Shown: one piece after another, positions 14,871 to 22,366 of the stretch
Layout: each line of letters starts with the position of its first letter
Numbering within the stretch: position 1 is the first letter of the stretch
Source: a virus
DNA: 30,434 bases
Strand: one strand, 5' to 3'
Virus record (IMG/VR): IMGVR_UViG_3300042691_045130
Span: 1-30,434 of that record
Program-made: the position numbers and the translations under genes
Notes under the pieces: generated by a model
Seen by the model: the letters and a program-made list of their open reading frames with translations, nothing else
Told to the model about the DNA's origin: nothing
The model's database searches: none

Positions 14871-14927
14871 TTGACAAATTGACAGGATTTATTTTTTTTA
14901 TTGACACTTTGTCATATTATCTATAAT
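14871..14927. promoter_or_regulatory. TTGACA-rich regulatory region between ClpC-like and Hsp20 genes
   Basis: The divergent intergenic region (14821-15018) has three TTGACA copies (14871, 14879, 14901), a TGACActtTGTCA inverted repeat (14902-14914) and a TATAAT (14922-14927), 15 nt after the third TTGACA. It may hold host-type promoters and an operator controlling both chaperone genes. This is pattern recognition only. Confidence 0.35.
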
Positions 14928-15018
14928 TCCACTTACAAATTGTCATTTGTGGTGGTTTGGTATCAAAGTTGACTACTCAAAAATAAATAATAAATTTATA
15001 AAACAAAAATTAAAAATT

Positions 15019-15417
15019 ATGTATTACTCAAATTTCTCAAATTTTGAAGACCTTATGGATTCATTCTTTAACAACAAAAGGGGAAATTACAATTTCACCA
15101 CCTCAGTGTTAAAAAATAATTCTGAAGAAAATTATGAAATAAACCACACCAAAGACGGTGCTTATCTTTTTTTCGAAGCACCAGGATTCAACAAAACAAA
15201 TTTGAAAGTAGAAATGGAAGATGGTGTTTTACATATTGACGGAATGAGAAACTATAAACTGAATGGTGAAGAAAAAACCAAGAAAATTTCTAAGGAATTT
15301 AAAATTGGTGAAGGTTACAATCCTTCATCAATCGAAGCAACAATTGAAGACGGCATGTTAACAGTTTTTGTTCCCAATTATATAAAACAAGAAAAGAAAA
15401 GAATTAGTATTCTATAG
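15019..15417 (+). CDS. Small heat-shock protein, Hsp20/alpha-crystallin family
   Basis: This 132-aa holdase binds unfolding proteins without ATP. The alpha-crystallin domain covers about 38-120, with the conserved late strand DGMLTVFVPN (111-120, equivalent to the G-V-L motif). The C terminus carries the I-x-I oligomerisation motif (Ile129, Ile131). The N-terminal region is short and Asn/Phe rich, as in bacterial small heat-shock proteins. The start is the ATG at 15019; a longer TTG-initiated reading would add 24 atypical residues. AATTTATA, one mismatch from the phage motif, lies 18 nt upstream. It is divergent from the ClpC-like gene and followed by a terminator. Confidence 0.93.
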   Translation: MYYSNFSNFEDLMDSFFNNKRGNYNFTTSVLKNNSEENYEINHTKDGAYLFFEAPGFNKTNLKVEMEDGVLHIDGMRNYKLNGEEKTKKISKEFKIGEGYNPSSIEATIEDGMLTVFVPNYIKQEKKRISIL

Positions 15418-15439
15418 GCTCTGAAAAGGAACATCCATA

Positions 15440-15468
15440 ACCCTCGTTATCAATGGCGGGGGTTTTTT
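15440..15468 (+). terminator. Terminator after the Hsp20 gene
   Basis: Stem ACCCTCG/CGGGGGT (one U-G wobble) with a 10-nt loop and six T. It overlaps the stop of the convergent gene at 15467. Confidence 0.85.
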
Positions 15469-16048
15469 ATATGTCCAAACATTTCAATTTACCATCCTTA
15501 CTATAACCAAAATTGTAACGATGTGCATCAACAAGTGTCTCATGACCAACAATTTTTTCAATAGCTCTTTCACAATCTTTGAAAAGTTTAAAATATTTGA
15601 TAAAAAGACTATAGGTTTGTTTGTCGTAATCTCTCAGTTTCTCTGAAATTTCTGTTATTGTTTTTTGGTCATGCCCATGATTGGTGTATATGTCGGTAAT
15701 ATCTCTTCCGTATGAACCATCTTCAGAATCGATAATTCCAATTTCTTCTAATTTTTCTTCAATTTGTTGCCATTCGTTTAAAACCCTATTTGTTTCCAAT
15801 TTTTCTATCTCGGCGTAATAATTCCATTTATCCAATTTTCCTGTTCTGTAAACTTGTGCAAAAATATCAGGATTTGAACGGAATACTTCGACCCAATATC
15901 CTACACCCTCATCTCCCACTTTGAATAGTCTATCGGGGTTAGATTTGGATGCATATATTCTATGTTCCATACCACGATTGAATTCGTCTTTTTTTTGGGT
16001 TCTTACCTCAATTAAAACTTTTTTTATTATTTTTTCTAAAGATGACAC
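15467..16048 (-). CDS. Minimal protein-kinase-like protein
   Basis: This 193-aa protein (GTG start) shows kinase-fold active-site spacing at its C terminus: Asp174-x-His176-x-x-Asn179, then 13 residues on to Asp192 in CLDI. In protein kinases the catalytic Asp and metal-binding Asn are 5 apart and the Asn and DFG Asp 13 apart, exactly as here. An N-terminal RLFKVG (Lys43) could supply the ATP-binding lysine. The chain stops one residue after Asp192, so the usual activation segment and C-lobe are missing. It may be an ancestral or reduced kinase, a pseudokinase, or act on a small molecule. It is divergent from the gene at 16091; both have TATTTA-type motifs in the 42-nt gap. Confidence 0.5.
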   Translation of the reverse strand: MSSLEKIIKKVLIEVRTQKKDEFNRGMEHRIYASKSNPDRLFKVGDEGVGYWVEVFRSNPDIFAQVYRTGKLDKWNYYAEIEKLETNRVLNEWQQIEEKLEEIGIIDSEDGSYGRDITDIYTNHGHDQKTITEISEKLRDYDKQTYSLFIKYFKLFKDCERAIEKIVGHETLVDAHRYNFGYSKDGKLKCLDI

Positions 16049-16054
16049 GATATT

Positions 16055-16087
16055 AGTAAATAGTAATAATCATCAGAACTATTTAAC
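16055..16087. promoter_or_regulatory. Divergent pair of TATTTA-type motifs
   Basis: TATTTACT on the minus strand (16055-16062; 6 nt to the GTG at 16048) and TATTTAAC on the plus strand (16080-16087; 3 nt to the ATG at 16091). Both are mismatched versions of the phage motif. Confidence 0.35.
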
Positions 16088-16090
16088 AAT

Positions 16091-16393
16091 ATGGAACTAT
16101 GGAAAAAATTTGTTGAGGATAATTCCTCCTTCCAAGAAATCTTAGAAAAATACTTGGAACTTAGAATTATATTTCAAGAACAAGGTTATTCTGATAAGTC
16201 TCTTGAAAGTGTATCGTCTGGTCCAATCCGAATTTTTGAAATCAGAGCAGAAATATCCATGCTTGCAGACAATCTTCAAAAACAATTAAAAAATTATGGG
16301 TTTGATGTTTCTCATGATGATTTCATACTTTATTTAAAACCTAAATTATCTAAAATTGATTCATTAACCCCACTCGAAAATGGCAATAATTAA
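16091..16393 (+). CDS. Hypothetical 100-aa helical protein
   Basis: Charged, mostly helical small protein with no recognised motif, signal or membrane segment. It ends inside the first codons of the KTSC gene (14-nt overlap), indicating translational coupling. Confidence 0.65.
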   Translation: MELWKKFVEDNSSFQEILEKYLELRIIFQEQGYSDKSLESVSSGPIRIFEIRAEISMLADNLQKQLKNYGFDVSHDDFILYLKPKLSKIDSLTPLENGNN

Positions 16394-16622
16394 AGAAGAA
16401 ATTAAAGGAACAAAGATTTTGAATGAAATAAAATCTTCAAATATCAAAAAAAGCGAATATGATACTGAAACTAAAAAAATGATTGTTGAATTTAACAACG
16501 GGTTTCGATATGAATACGATGAAGTTCCACATCAGATTTACACAAAGTTCAGAAAATCAGAATCACAAGGAAAGTTTTTCACAACTGATATTTCAAAAAA
16601 ATTCAAATATAAAAAACTATAA
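16380..16622 (+). CDS. KTSC-domain protein
   Basis: This 80-aa protein fits the KTSC domain: a YD..TKKMIVEFNNGFRYEYDEVP strand-turn pattern, then YTKFRKSESQGKFF and a basic end. KTSC domains are short modules found alone or fused to RNA- and translation-related proteins; function is not established. It overlaps the preceding gene by 14 nt. Confidence 0.78.
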   Translation: MAIIKEEIKGTKILNEIKSSNIKKSEYDTETKKMIVEFNNGFRYEYDEVPHQIYTKFRKSESQGKFFTTDISKKFKYKKL

Positions 16623-16643
16623 CACTCTGACTATTTATTTAGG

Positions 16644-17387
16644 ATGAGTAATTTTCAAAAAATTATAAGTAGTTTTTCGGTTCGTGATACTTTGAATCCA
16701 AAAATTTGGGAAAATCCAAATGACCCAAAGGAGGCAACTTTGAAACCTAAAATCAGAAAAGGGTTAATGAAGATTGCTGAAGAATTTGTGGATGATTTAG
16801 GTGATGATGTTTTTGTTGAAGACGTGTTTCTAATGGGTTCTTTGGCAAACTACAATTGGTCTGAGTTTTCAGACTTTGATTTACACGTTATTATAGATTT
16901 TGAGAGATACGGAAAAGAAAAAGAACTTTACGTAGAACTATTTGACTTAAAAAAGAAAATATTCAATTCCAAACACAATATCAAAATTTATGGATATGAT
17001 GTGGAAGTCTATGCGCAGGGTGAATCTGACGAACACCACAGTGATGGTGTATTTTCAATAATGAATGACGAATGGATTCATAAACCTGAAAAAAAGGAAT
17101 TGAAGCTTAATATGTCAGTTTTGAAAAATAAAATCAAATGTTGGACTGAAAAAATTGACGATGCTGTTGAAGACGCTAAATCAACAGGTAAAACTGAAGA
17201 GTTGAAAAAATTGAAAGAAAAACTCAAAGACTACAGACAATCAGGTTTAAATAAAGACGGTGAATTCTCATATGAAAATTTAGTTTTCAAATTTTTGAGA
17301 AGGTCAGGACACATTGGAAAATTATTCGATGAAAAAACGAAAATCAAAGACAAAGAACTTTCAATTGAAATTAAGTCTCTTGATTGA
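16644..17387 (+). CDS. Pol-beta-type nucleotidyltransferase
   Basis: This 247-aa protein has the NTase signature: MGSLANYNWSEFSDFDLHV, with Gly65-Ser66 and the metal ligands Asp77 and Asp79. A later carboxylate lies on a DVEVY strand (Asp119/Glu121). The C-terminal half is helical and highly charged. Such enzymes transfer NMP to RNA ends, proteins or small molecules. Related NTases include tRNA nucleotidyltransferases and toxins (MNT type), and this sequence does not settle which. A TATTTATT motif lies 4 nt before the ATG. Confidence 0.78.
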   Translation: MSNFQKIISSFSVRDTLNPKIWENPNDPKEATLKPKIRKGLMKIAEEFVDDLGDDVFVEDVFLMGSLANYNWSEFSDFDLHVIIDFERYGKEKELYVELFDLKKKIFNSKHNIKIYGYDVEVYAQGESDEHHSDGVFSIMNDEWIHKPEKKELKLNMSVLKNKIKCWTEKIDDAVEDAKSTGKTEELKKLKEKLKDYRQSGLNKDGEFSYENLVFKFLRRSGHIGKLFDEKTKIKDKELSIEIKSLD

Positions 17388-17416
17388 TAATAATTAGTTA
17401 TTTTATATAAATCGTA

Positions 17417-17424
17417 TATTTATA
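17417..17424 (+). promoter_or_regulatory. TATTTATA motif at the start of the virion gene block
   Basis: A perfect octamer 12 nt before the ATG at 17437. The copies at 27462 and 28458 have the same 12-nt spacing. Confidence 0.5.
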
Positions 17425-17436
17425 AAGAAAAATTAG

Positions 17437-18447
17437 ATGGCTTTAGTTACATATCTTATTGGTGCTTGTAGTGGCGGTCCAGCGATACTAGTCGATTTTG
17501 ATAGTTCAAATCTCCCTGCGGTAAACGGGAATTACTTTTTAAGATTCACAGGAGCTACAGCTGAGGGTTGTTATGACATTATCGATAATGCTGAGCCTAC
17601 AACAGGTTTGGATGTGGTTAGTTTCATGTCATCTGATTATGGTGATTGTGCAACATGTCAAGCGGTTGTCACCCCAACGCCTACACCATCAGTTACCACA
17701 ACTCAAACTCCTACGGTAACATCAACACCTCCTGTAACAGGAACTCAAACACCTACTCCAACAAGAACTCCTTCAGTTACGTCAACACCAACTCCGTCGG
17801 TAACGGCAACAAACACACCAACGAATACCAATACAGGAACACCTGCTCAAACATCAACACCTACACCATCAGTATCGGCAACATTAACTCAAACACCAAC
17901 AAACACAGGAACTCCAGCGGTTACACCGACAACAACAACTACACCTACTGTGTCTCCGACTGTAACATCAACGCCAACAGGAACACCACCTGTGACACCA
18001 ACAAACACAACAACACCTACGCCAACAAGAACTCCAACTCCAACACCTCCAGGATTCTGGTTAATTACGGATTGTATTGGAACAACATGGAGTGTAGAGA
18101 TTTCAGGAGTTTCACCAACTATTGGTGAAATGTATTTATTCACGTTTGATAACAACAATTTAGATTATAACTGTTATTTCATAACTGATACAAGTTATGG
18201 TCCAATCGTTGCAACTGCAACATTTGTAGACGGTCCATTTGTTGATTGTGCAGATTGTGGTGTGGTTTATACTGGAACTTCTGTAAACCAAAATTATGAA
18301 TATACTGCTGAAATGTTAGGTTCGTTCAGTGGCGGGACATTACCTGCAGGAACACAAGTACCTCATCCAGCATACGCAACCGAGAATGGCATTGCGATAC
18401 AACTAAACGCAATAACCTTAGGAGGGTTTAACGGATTAAACAACTAA
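17437..18447 (+). CDS. Virion-type surface protein: duplicated Cys domain with Thr/Pro linker
   Basis: This 336-aa protein consists of a roughly 75-residue domain (1-78), a Thr/Pro/Ser linker of about 127 residues (79-205), a second copy of the domain (206-280) and a 56-residue tail. The copies align from YLIGACSGG/WLITDCIGT through a GCYDIID/NCYFITD strand to GDCATCQAV/VDCADCGVV, showing an internal duplication with conserved cysteines. The linker is mucin-like and should be extended and flexible. It is the first gene of the virion block, so it could be a neck, head-fibre or tail-fibre component. No signal peptide. No named family was recognised. Confidence 0.65.
   Translation: MALVTYLIGACSGGPAILVDFDSSNLPAVNGNYFLRFTGATAEGCYDIIDNAEPTTGLDVVSFMSSDYGDCATCQAVVTPTPTPSVTTTQTPTVTSTPPVTGTQTPTPTRTPSVTSTPTPSVTATNTPTNTNTGTPAQTSTPTPSVSATLTQTPTNTGTPAVTPTTTTTPTVSPTVTSTPTGTPPVTPTNTTTPTPTRTPTPTPPGFWLITDCIGTTWSVEISGVSPTIGEMYLFTFDNNNLDYNCYFITDTSYGPIVATATFVDGPFVDCADCGVVYTGTSVNQNYEYTAEMLGSFSGGTLPAGTQVPHPAYATENGIAIQLNAITLGGFNGLNN
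17671..18051 (+). repeat. Imperfect repeat region coding for a Thr/Pro/Ser linker
   Basis: Short imperfect repeats built from codons such as acaccaac, actccaac and gtaacatca encode TPTPS/TPTNT-like peptides. The repetitiveness makes length change by slippage likely between strains. Confidence 0.8.
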
Positions 18448-18466
18448 AAAAATTATAATTTAAGAT

Positions 18467-19792
18467 ATGGCAGACTTAAAACCAATTGGAAGTGAAAAGC
18501 TCACAGGCCAAGAAAAAATTAAAAGAATTATGGAAATAGCTCGTTTCAATGAGTCTATTCCTAATCAAATTAATGAGACAAGTAGAAGCGAATATTCTAT
18601 CGGTCTAGCTGACGGTAATTCTTATGAGATTGTAAAAGAAAGACAAGGTTACATCATTAAGAAAATGGTATCTGAAGGTCAGACAGATTACATCGAGCCG
18701 ATGAAGAATAGAAAATATTATTCATCATATTCTCAAGCATTCAAAAGATTGAATTTATTGGCGGGAGAGTTGAATAGAATTAACGAAAACGAAGAAGGTG
18801 TCTCACTTTATGGTGAGCAAAAAAAAATCGTTTTAAAGACTCCAAAACCCGTTGCTGAACCACAGGATGTTCCACCAGCTGAACCACCTGCAGTTCCATC
18901 TCCTGAATTACCACCATCACCTGATGCTGAAGTTTCTGCCGCAGATGCACCAGATGCAATTGGCGGTGAAGAAATGGGAATGGAAGACATGGGGGCTGAT
19001 GAAATGGGTGCACCTGAAGGTGAAGTTGAAATGGATGCTGAAGTAGAAATTGGTGGAGAAGAGAAAGTTACATTCAAAACAATACAAAAACTTACTGGTA
19101 AACTCACACAAAAAATAAGAACTCTTGATAGTGAAGAAGGTATGACATCTGAAAACGTGAAATACGTTATCAACATGGTTTTATCTTCATTGGATTTAGG
19201 TGTTTTAAGTGAAGAAGATAAAGAAGATATTTTATCTAAATTTGAAGAGGTTGAAGGTGAAGATGAAGAAATGGGTATGGAAGAACCATCAGCAGAGGAA
19301 GATATTACTTATGATACTGAAGTAGAAGATATCCAAACAGATATGGACATTCCAGTTGAAGGTGAGGTAGGTGAACAATGGGATACAATTGCAAGAGCAG
19401 CGGCACCTGTAGTAGCATCTTATGTAACTTCGAAACTAACACAATCAGACGAGCAAGAAAAGAAATCTACTAATGGAGCAATTTTTGACAGTATTTTTGG
19501 TGAATCCAAAATCGACAAAGTTATTTCGAAATATTTCGAGATTAGTAAAAAAGAAATATTGGAGAATAGAGAAAAATTTGGTGAGAGAAAAAAACAATCT
19601 ATGATTTCTTTGAAAAGACAGATGACCGAAGTCAAAAGACTTGGTGAATCTATCGAACAAAAAATGGCAGCAAAAAAGTTTTTAGAAGAAAACATTAACG
19701 CAACCATCATAGGTAAAAGTAACAAAAAAAACTTAGTTTTTGAAAATAAAGGAAAACAAGTTAAAATTTCACCTGAAGGATTATTAGTATGA
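18467..19792 (+). CDS. Acidic phage protein, candidate internal head or core protein
   Basis: This 441-aa protein has a charged helical N terminus, a Pro/Glu/Ala/Met-rich low-complexity region (about 127-200), a helical domain (about 205-250), a second acidic stretch and a lysine-rich coiled C terminus (about 355-420). No enzyme motif. It heads a tightly packed run (4-nt ATGA overlap with the next gene) leading to the terminase, so it is probably a virion or assembly protein. Exact role unknown. Confidence 0.65.
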   Translation: MADLKPIGSEKLTGQEKIKRIMEIARFNESIPNQINETSRSEYSIGLADGNSYEIVKERQGYIIKKMVSEGQTDYIEPMKNRKYYSSYSQAFKRLNLLAGELNRINENEEGVSLYGEQKKIVLKTPKPVAEPQDVPPAEPPAVPSPELPPSPDAEVSAADAPDAIGGEEMGMEDMGADEMGAPEGEVEMDAEVEIGGEEKVTFKTIQKLTGKLTQKIRTLDSEEGMTSENVKYVINMVLSSLDLGVLSEEDKEDILSKFEEVEGEDEEMGMEEPSAEEDITYDTEVEDIQTDMDIPVEGEVGEQWDTIARAAAPVVASYVTSKLTQSDEQEKKSTNGAIFDSIFGESKIDKVISKYFEISKKEILENREKFGERKKQSMISLKRQMTEVKRLGESIEQKMAAKKFLEENINATIIGKSNKKNLVFENKGKQVKISPEGLLV

Positions 19793-20181
19793 GTCAATTG
19801 ATATTTGTAAACGGATTAGGTCCCAACTATAAAGGAGACAACCTTTACGAATTCATTTTCTCAGATACTTTGGATGTGTGGGGAGAATATTGGGAGAGTA
19901 AACCATCTAATGGATACCCGACACCACCTGAGTTAAAATATATAAAGAAAGTAGGAGTTCTGAGAAATACCGAGATAAAATTGGATTTGATTCAGAACTC
20001 CGATTTTTTTTCTATGGTAGATGCAATTGATGACGTAGTCTCGTTAGCTTGGGAGTCTGATGATGAAAATAAAAAAAGATTAGTCTTCAGATTTGGTGAA
20101 ACAGAACAACAAATAAAAGACAAACTCTACGAAAGAGATTTGATTTTAGAATTTGAAAAGAAAGTAGTTTATGAAAACTGA
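19789..20181 (+). CDS. Conserved T4-type phage protein of unknown function
   Basis: A 130-aa protein with features I associate with a conserved small protein near the terminase in T4-like marine phages: FVNGLGPNYKGDNLYEFIF, a YIKKVGVL strand and a LAWE segment. Compact alpha/beta, no signal peptide. Overlaps the upstream gene by 4 nt and the downstream gene by 11 nt, so expression is coupled. Confidence 0.6.
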   Translation: MSQLIFVNGLGPNYKGDNLYEFIFSDTLDVWGEYWESKPSNGYPTPPELKYIKKVGVLRNTEIKLDLIQNSDFFSMVDAIDDVVSLAWESDDENKKRLVFRFGETEQQIKDKLYERDLILEFEKKVVYEN

Positions 20182-21049
20182 AATAAAGATTAAAAAACTG
20201 ATAGAGAAGGGTCTTACTGAAAAGACACTTTCTAAATTGAGCGAAAGCCAAATTGATATTCTTGTTGATAGATTTGTAATTAGTGAACAAGTTAAACAAG
20301 AAAAAAAACAAATCACAAAGACAACTATACCTGCGGCAACTGCAAGGACTACGGGTGCTAATGTTGATGGAGTATCTATAAAGATGGATGCTGCGGGTAA
20401 TGTGGTTGCATCTCAAACAACCGAAGGAGAATTAGATGAGACTGAAACAGATGATGTAACTGACCAAAACGCCTTGGGTGCGGATGCGTTACAATCACTT
20501 ACAGGTCAAGAGGCACCTCATGATGCAAATGATATGGCTCCTGACGGAATGGATAATGATTCTGATAATAATAGAAAAATGATGGGGATGTCGGAAGAGA
20601 AGACAAAGAAAAATCCATGGGCTATCTGCACTGCACAATTAGGAAAAGAATTTGGAACAAAGGAAAGACATCTTTGGAGTGCTAAAGAAAAAAACAAATA
20701 CGAAAGATGTGTAAAGGATGTAAAAAAGTCTTTGAAGGAAGGAAAAAATCCTGTATCTTTATTCTTAGAAAACGAAATTATGAAGATAGTAGAAAAAAAC
20801 TTGCCTCCAAGAATAACTAAAGGTGATTTAGTTAAATATATCTCGGAACAAGGACCTTCAACAGCTCCTACCAAACCAAAAACACAACCTGGCACGAAAC
20901 CTGGAAAACCTGCCCCGAGACCAAGACCAAAACACCCTGGACAAAATCCTAACCCTGGTGAAAATCCAGCACCTAAAGCTAAAAAGGTTTCCGCTAAGTC
21001 TGCTAAAGATGAGGTGATTGACTTAATTATGAATCTATTAGAAAAATAA
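20171..21049 (+). CDS. Phage protein with Cys-containing NPWAICTAQ domain
   Basis: This 292-aa protein has a helical N terminus (1-40), a low-complexity acidic middle, a compact domain about 148-190 (NPWAICTAQLG ... KYERCV, with Cys153 and Cys180), then a basic Pro/Lys tail (about 230-270) and a C-terminal helix. The Cys domain seems to recur in proteins of T4-like and jumbo phages. Its position between two coupled genes suggests a virion or assembly role. Function unknown. Confidence 0.6.
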   Translation: MKTEIKIKKLIEKGLTEKTLSKLSESQIDILVDRFVISEQVKQEKKQITKTTIPAATARTTGANVDGVSIKMDAAGNVVASQTTEGELDETETDDVTDQNALGADALQSLTGQEAPHDANDMAPDGMDNDSDNNRKMMGMSEEKTKKNPWAICTAQLGKEFGTKERHLWSAKEKNKYERCVKDVKKSLKEGKNPVSLFLENEIMKIVEKNLPPRITKGDLVKYISEQGPSTAPTKPKTQPGTKPGKPAPRPRPKHPGQNPNPGENPAPKAKKVSAKSAKDEVIDLIMNLLEK

Positions 21050-21050
21050 C

Positions 21051-22358
21051 ATGGCAAAGAGAATTAAAGAACAAATCAATTACGGTGGGAGAAGCGAAAG
21101 AATGGACCCTAGTCTTGAAAGAAAATTGAAAGACCCTGAAGGTCTTTATGCAAAAAATCCTGCACTGAAAAAGGGGACTGAAGATGTTCAAAGGTTAGTG
21201 AGTTCCCGTTTCGGAAAAGTAGCCGATAAGTTGAGAGAAGTTACTGGAAATAGAAATATAAGTTCAAAACAGGTTCAAGGCATGATTTATCAGGAAATGA
21301 TGAGTCGTTTACCTAACATAATGAGAATCGAATCTCAACACAGGGATGAGTTAGAGCAGTTAGCTGTTGAGGCGTCTTTAGATGAGACCGAAATTCCTGC
21401 TGGTTGGTTTACTATAAAGCCATATCTTAATAGGGAACCAATCGATGTTTCTAACTTCAGATATGAACCTGAAGAAGACGAAGAAGAAGAAAAGGAAAAA
21501 AAACCTCAAATGCCACAAATTTCTTTTGATGTTGAAGATTTGACAGATGAAGAACAATTAGAACTTGAAAAACACAAAAGAAACATCATTAATGCTATAA
21601 TTCAAGGGGCGGCAAAAAAAGGACACTACGTTTTTCAAAAACCTGAAATTAAAGAAAGGTTGGATGCAATTGACCCATCTCTATATAGGGATTACTTGGG
21701 TATAATGGCAATCAATGATTTCATGTATTTCACTATGGAACAAATGATTGAGATGATGAGCCAAACAGGTCAAGGCGTAGCTGGAAAGGTCGAATTAGGA
21801 AACTCTGACAATGATGATGAAGAAGGAGATGAAGAAGGAGAATCTGAAGAAAAACCAGATACTGTAATAAACGCCTTTGGTATGATTTTCCCAATCTTGT
21901 GTCATGAAATTATAAAAGGTATAGAAGAAGCTAAAGGTAGATATGGTCTACCTGAAGACCCGGACATGAGACAAAAGGTTCAAGGTCAAGTTGATATTTT
22001 ATCTAACGAACCTATGCAATTAAGAATAGGTCCTGAAATCGTAGAAAAAATCAGATTCGCATTACCCGATGAAATGTTTGAAGAGGAAAACAAGGGTCTA
22101 ATAAACTGGTTCCACATTCAGTTATACCAAATACCTGCCGAAGAATTTTTGGAGATTATCGGAAACGCTATTTCCGAAGACCAATCAAAAGTGAAAAAAG
22201 CAACTCAAAGATTCGATGAAATCATGAAAGAAGCTAAAGAACTCAAAAGAGAGTTTGATGACTACAAGGAAGAAACTGGGTCAGACTCTGAAGATGAGGA
22301 TGACGAAGATGACTTAGATGATTTCTTAGGTAGTTTAGGTATATCAAGACCTAAATAA
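21051..22358 (+). CDS. Structural or assembly protein upstream of the terminase
   Basis: This 435-aa protein is helical and acidic, with acidic spacers at about 143-152 and 255-272 and a strongly acidic C terminus (about 408-425, SDSEDEDDEDDLDD). One nt separates it from the preceding gene, and 8 nt from the terminase. No catalytic motif. By position it may be a terminase-partner or neck protein, but no homology to T4 gp16 is claimed. Confidence 0.6.
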   Translation: MAKRIKEQINYGGRSERMDPSLERKLKDPEGLYAKNPALKKGTEDVQRLVSSRFGKVADKLREVTGNRNISSKQVQGMIYQEMMSRLPNIMRIESQHRDELEQLAVEASLDETEIPAGWFTIKPYLNREPIDVSNFRYEPEEDEEEEKEKKPQMPQISFDVEDLTDEEQLELEKHKRNIINAIIQGAAKKGHYVFQKPEIKERLDAIDPSLYRDYLGIMAINDFMYFTMEQMIEMMSQTGQGVAGKVELGNSDNDDEEGDEEGESEEKPDTVINAFGMIFPILCHEIIKGIEEAKGRYGLPEDPDMRQKVQGQVDILSNEPMQLRIGPEIVEKIRFALPDEMFEEENKGLINWFHIQLYQIPAEEFLEIIGNAISEDQSKVKKATQRFDEIMKEAKELKREFDDYKEETGSDSEDEDDEDDLDDFLGSLGISRPK

Positions 22359-22366
22359 CCTTACCT

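Noticed and set aside
17646-18128. 160-aa Asn/Ser/Thr-rich frame on the plus strand
   Set aside because: It is a frame-shifted shadow of the repetitive Thr/Pro linker gene, with low-complexity composition.
18780-19176. Minus-strand frames with Ser/Gly/Ala-rich or His-rich composition
   Set aside because: They are shadows of the Pro/Glu/Met-rich plus-strand gene.
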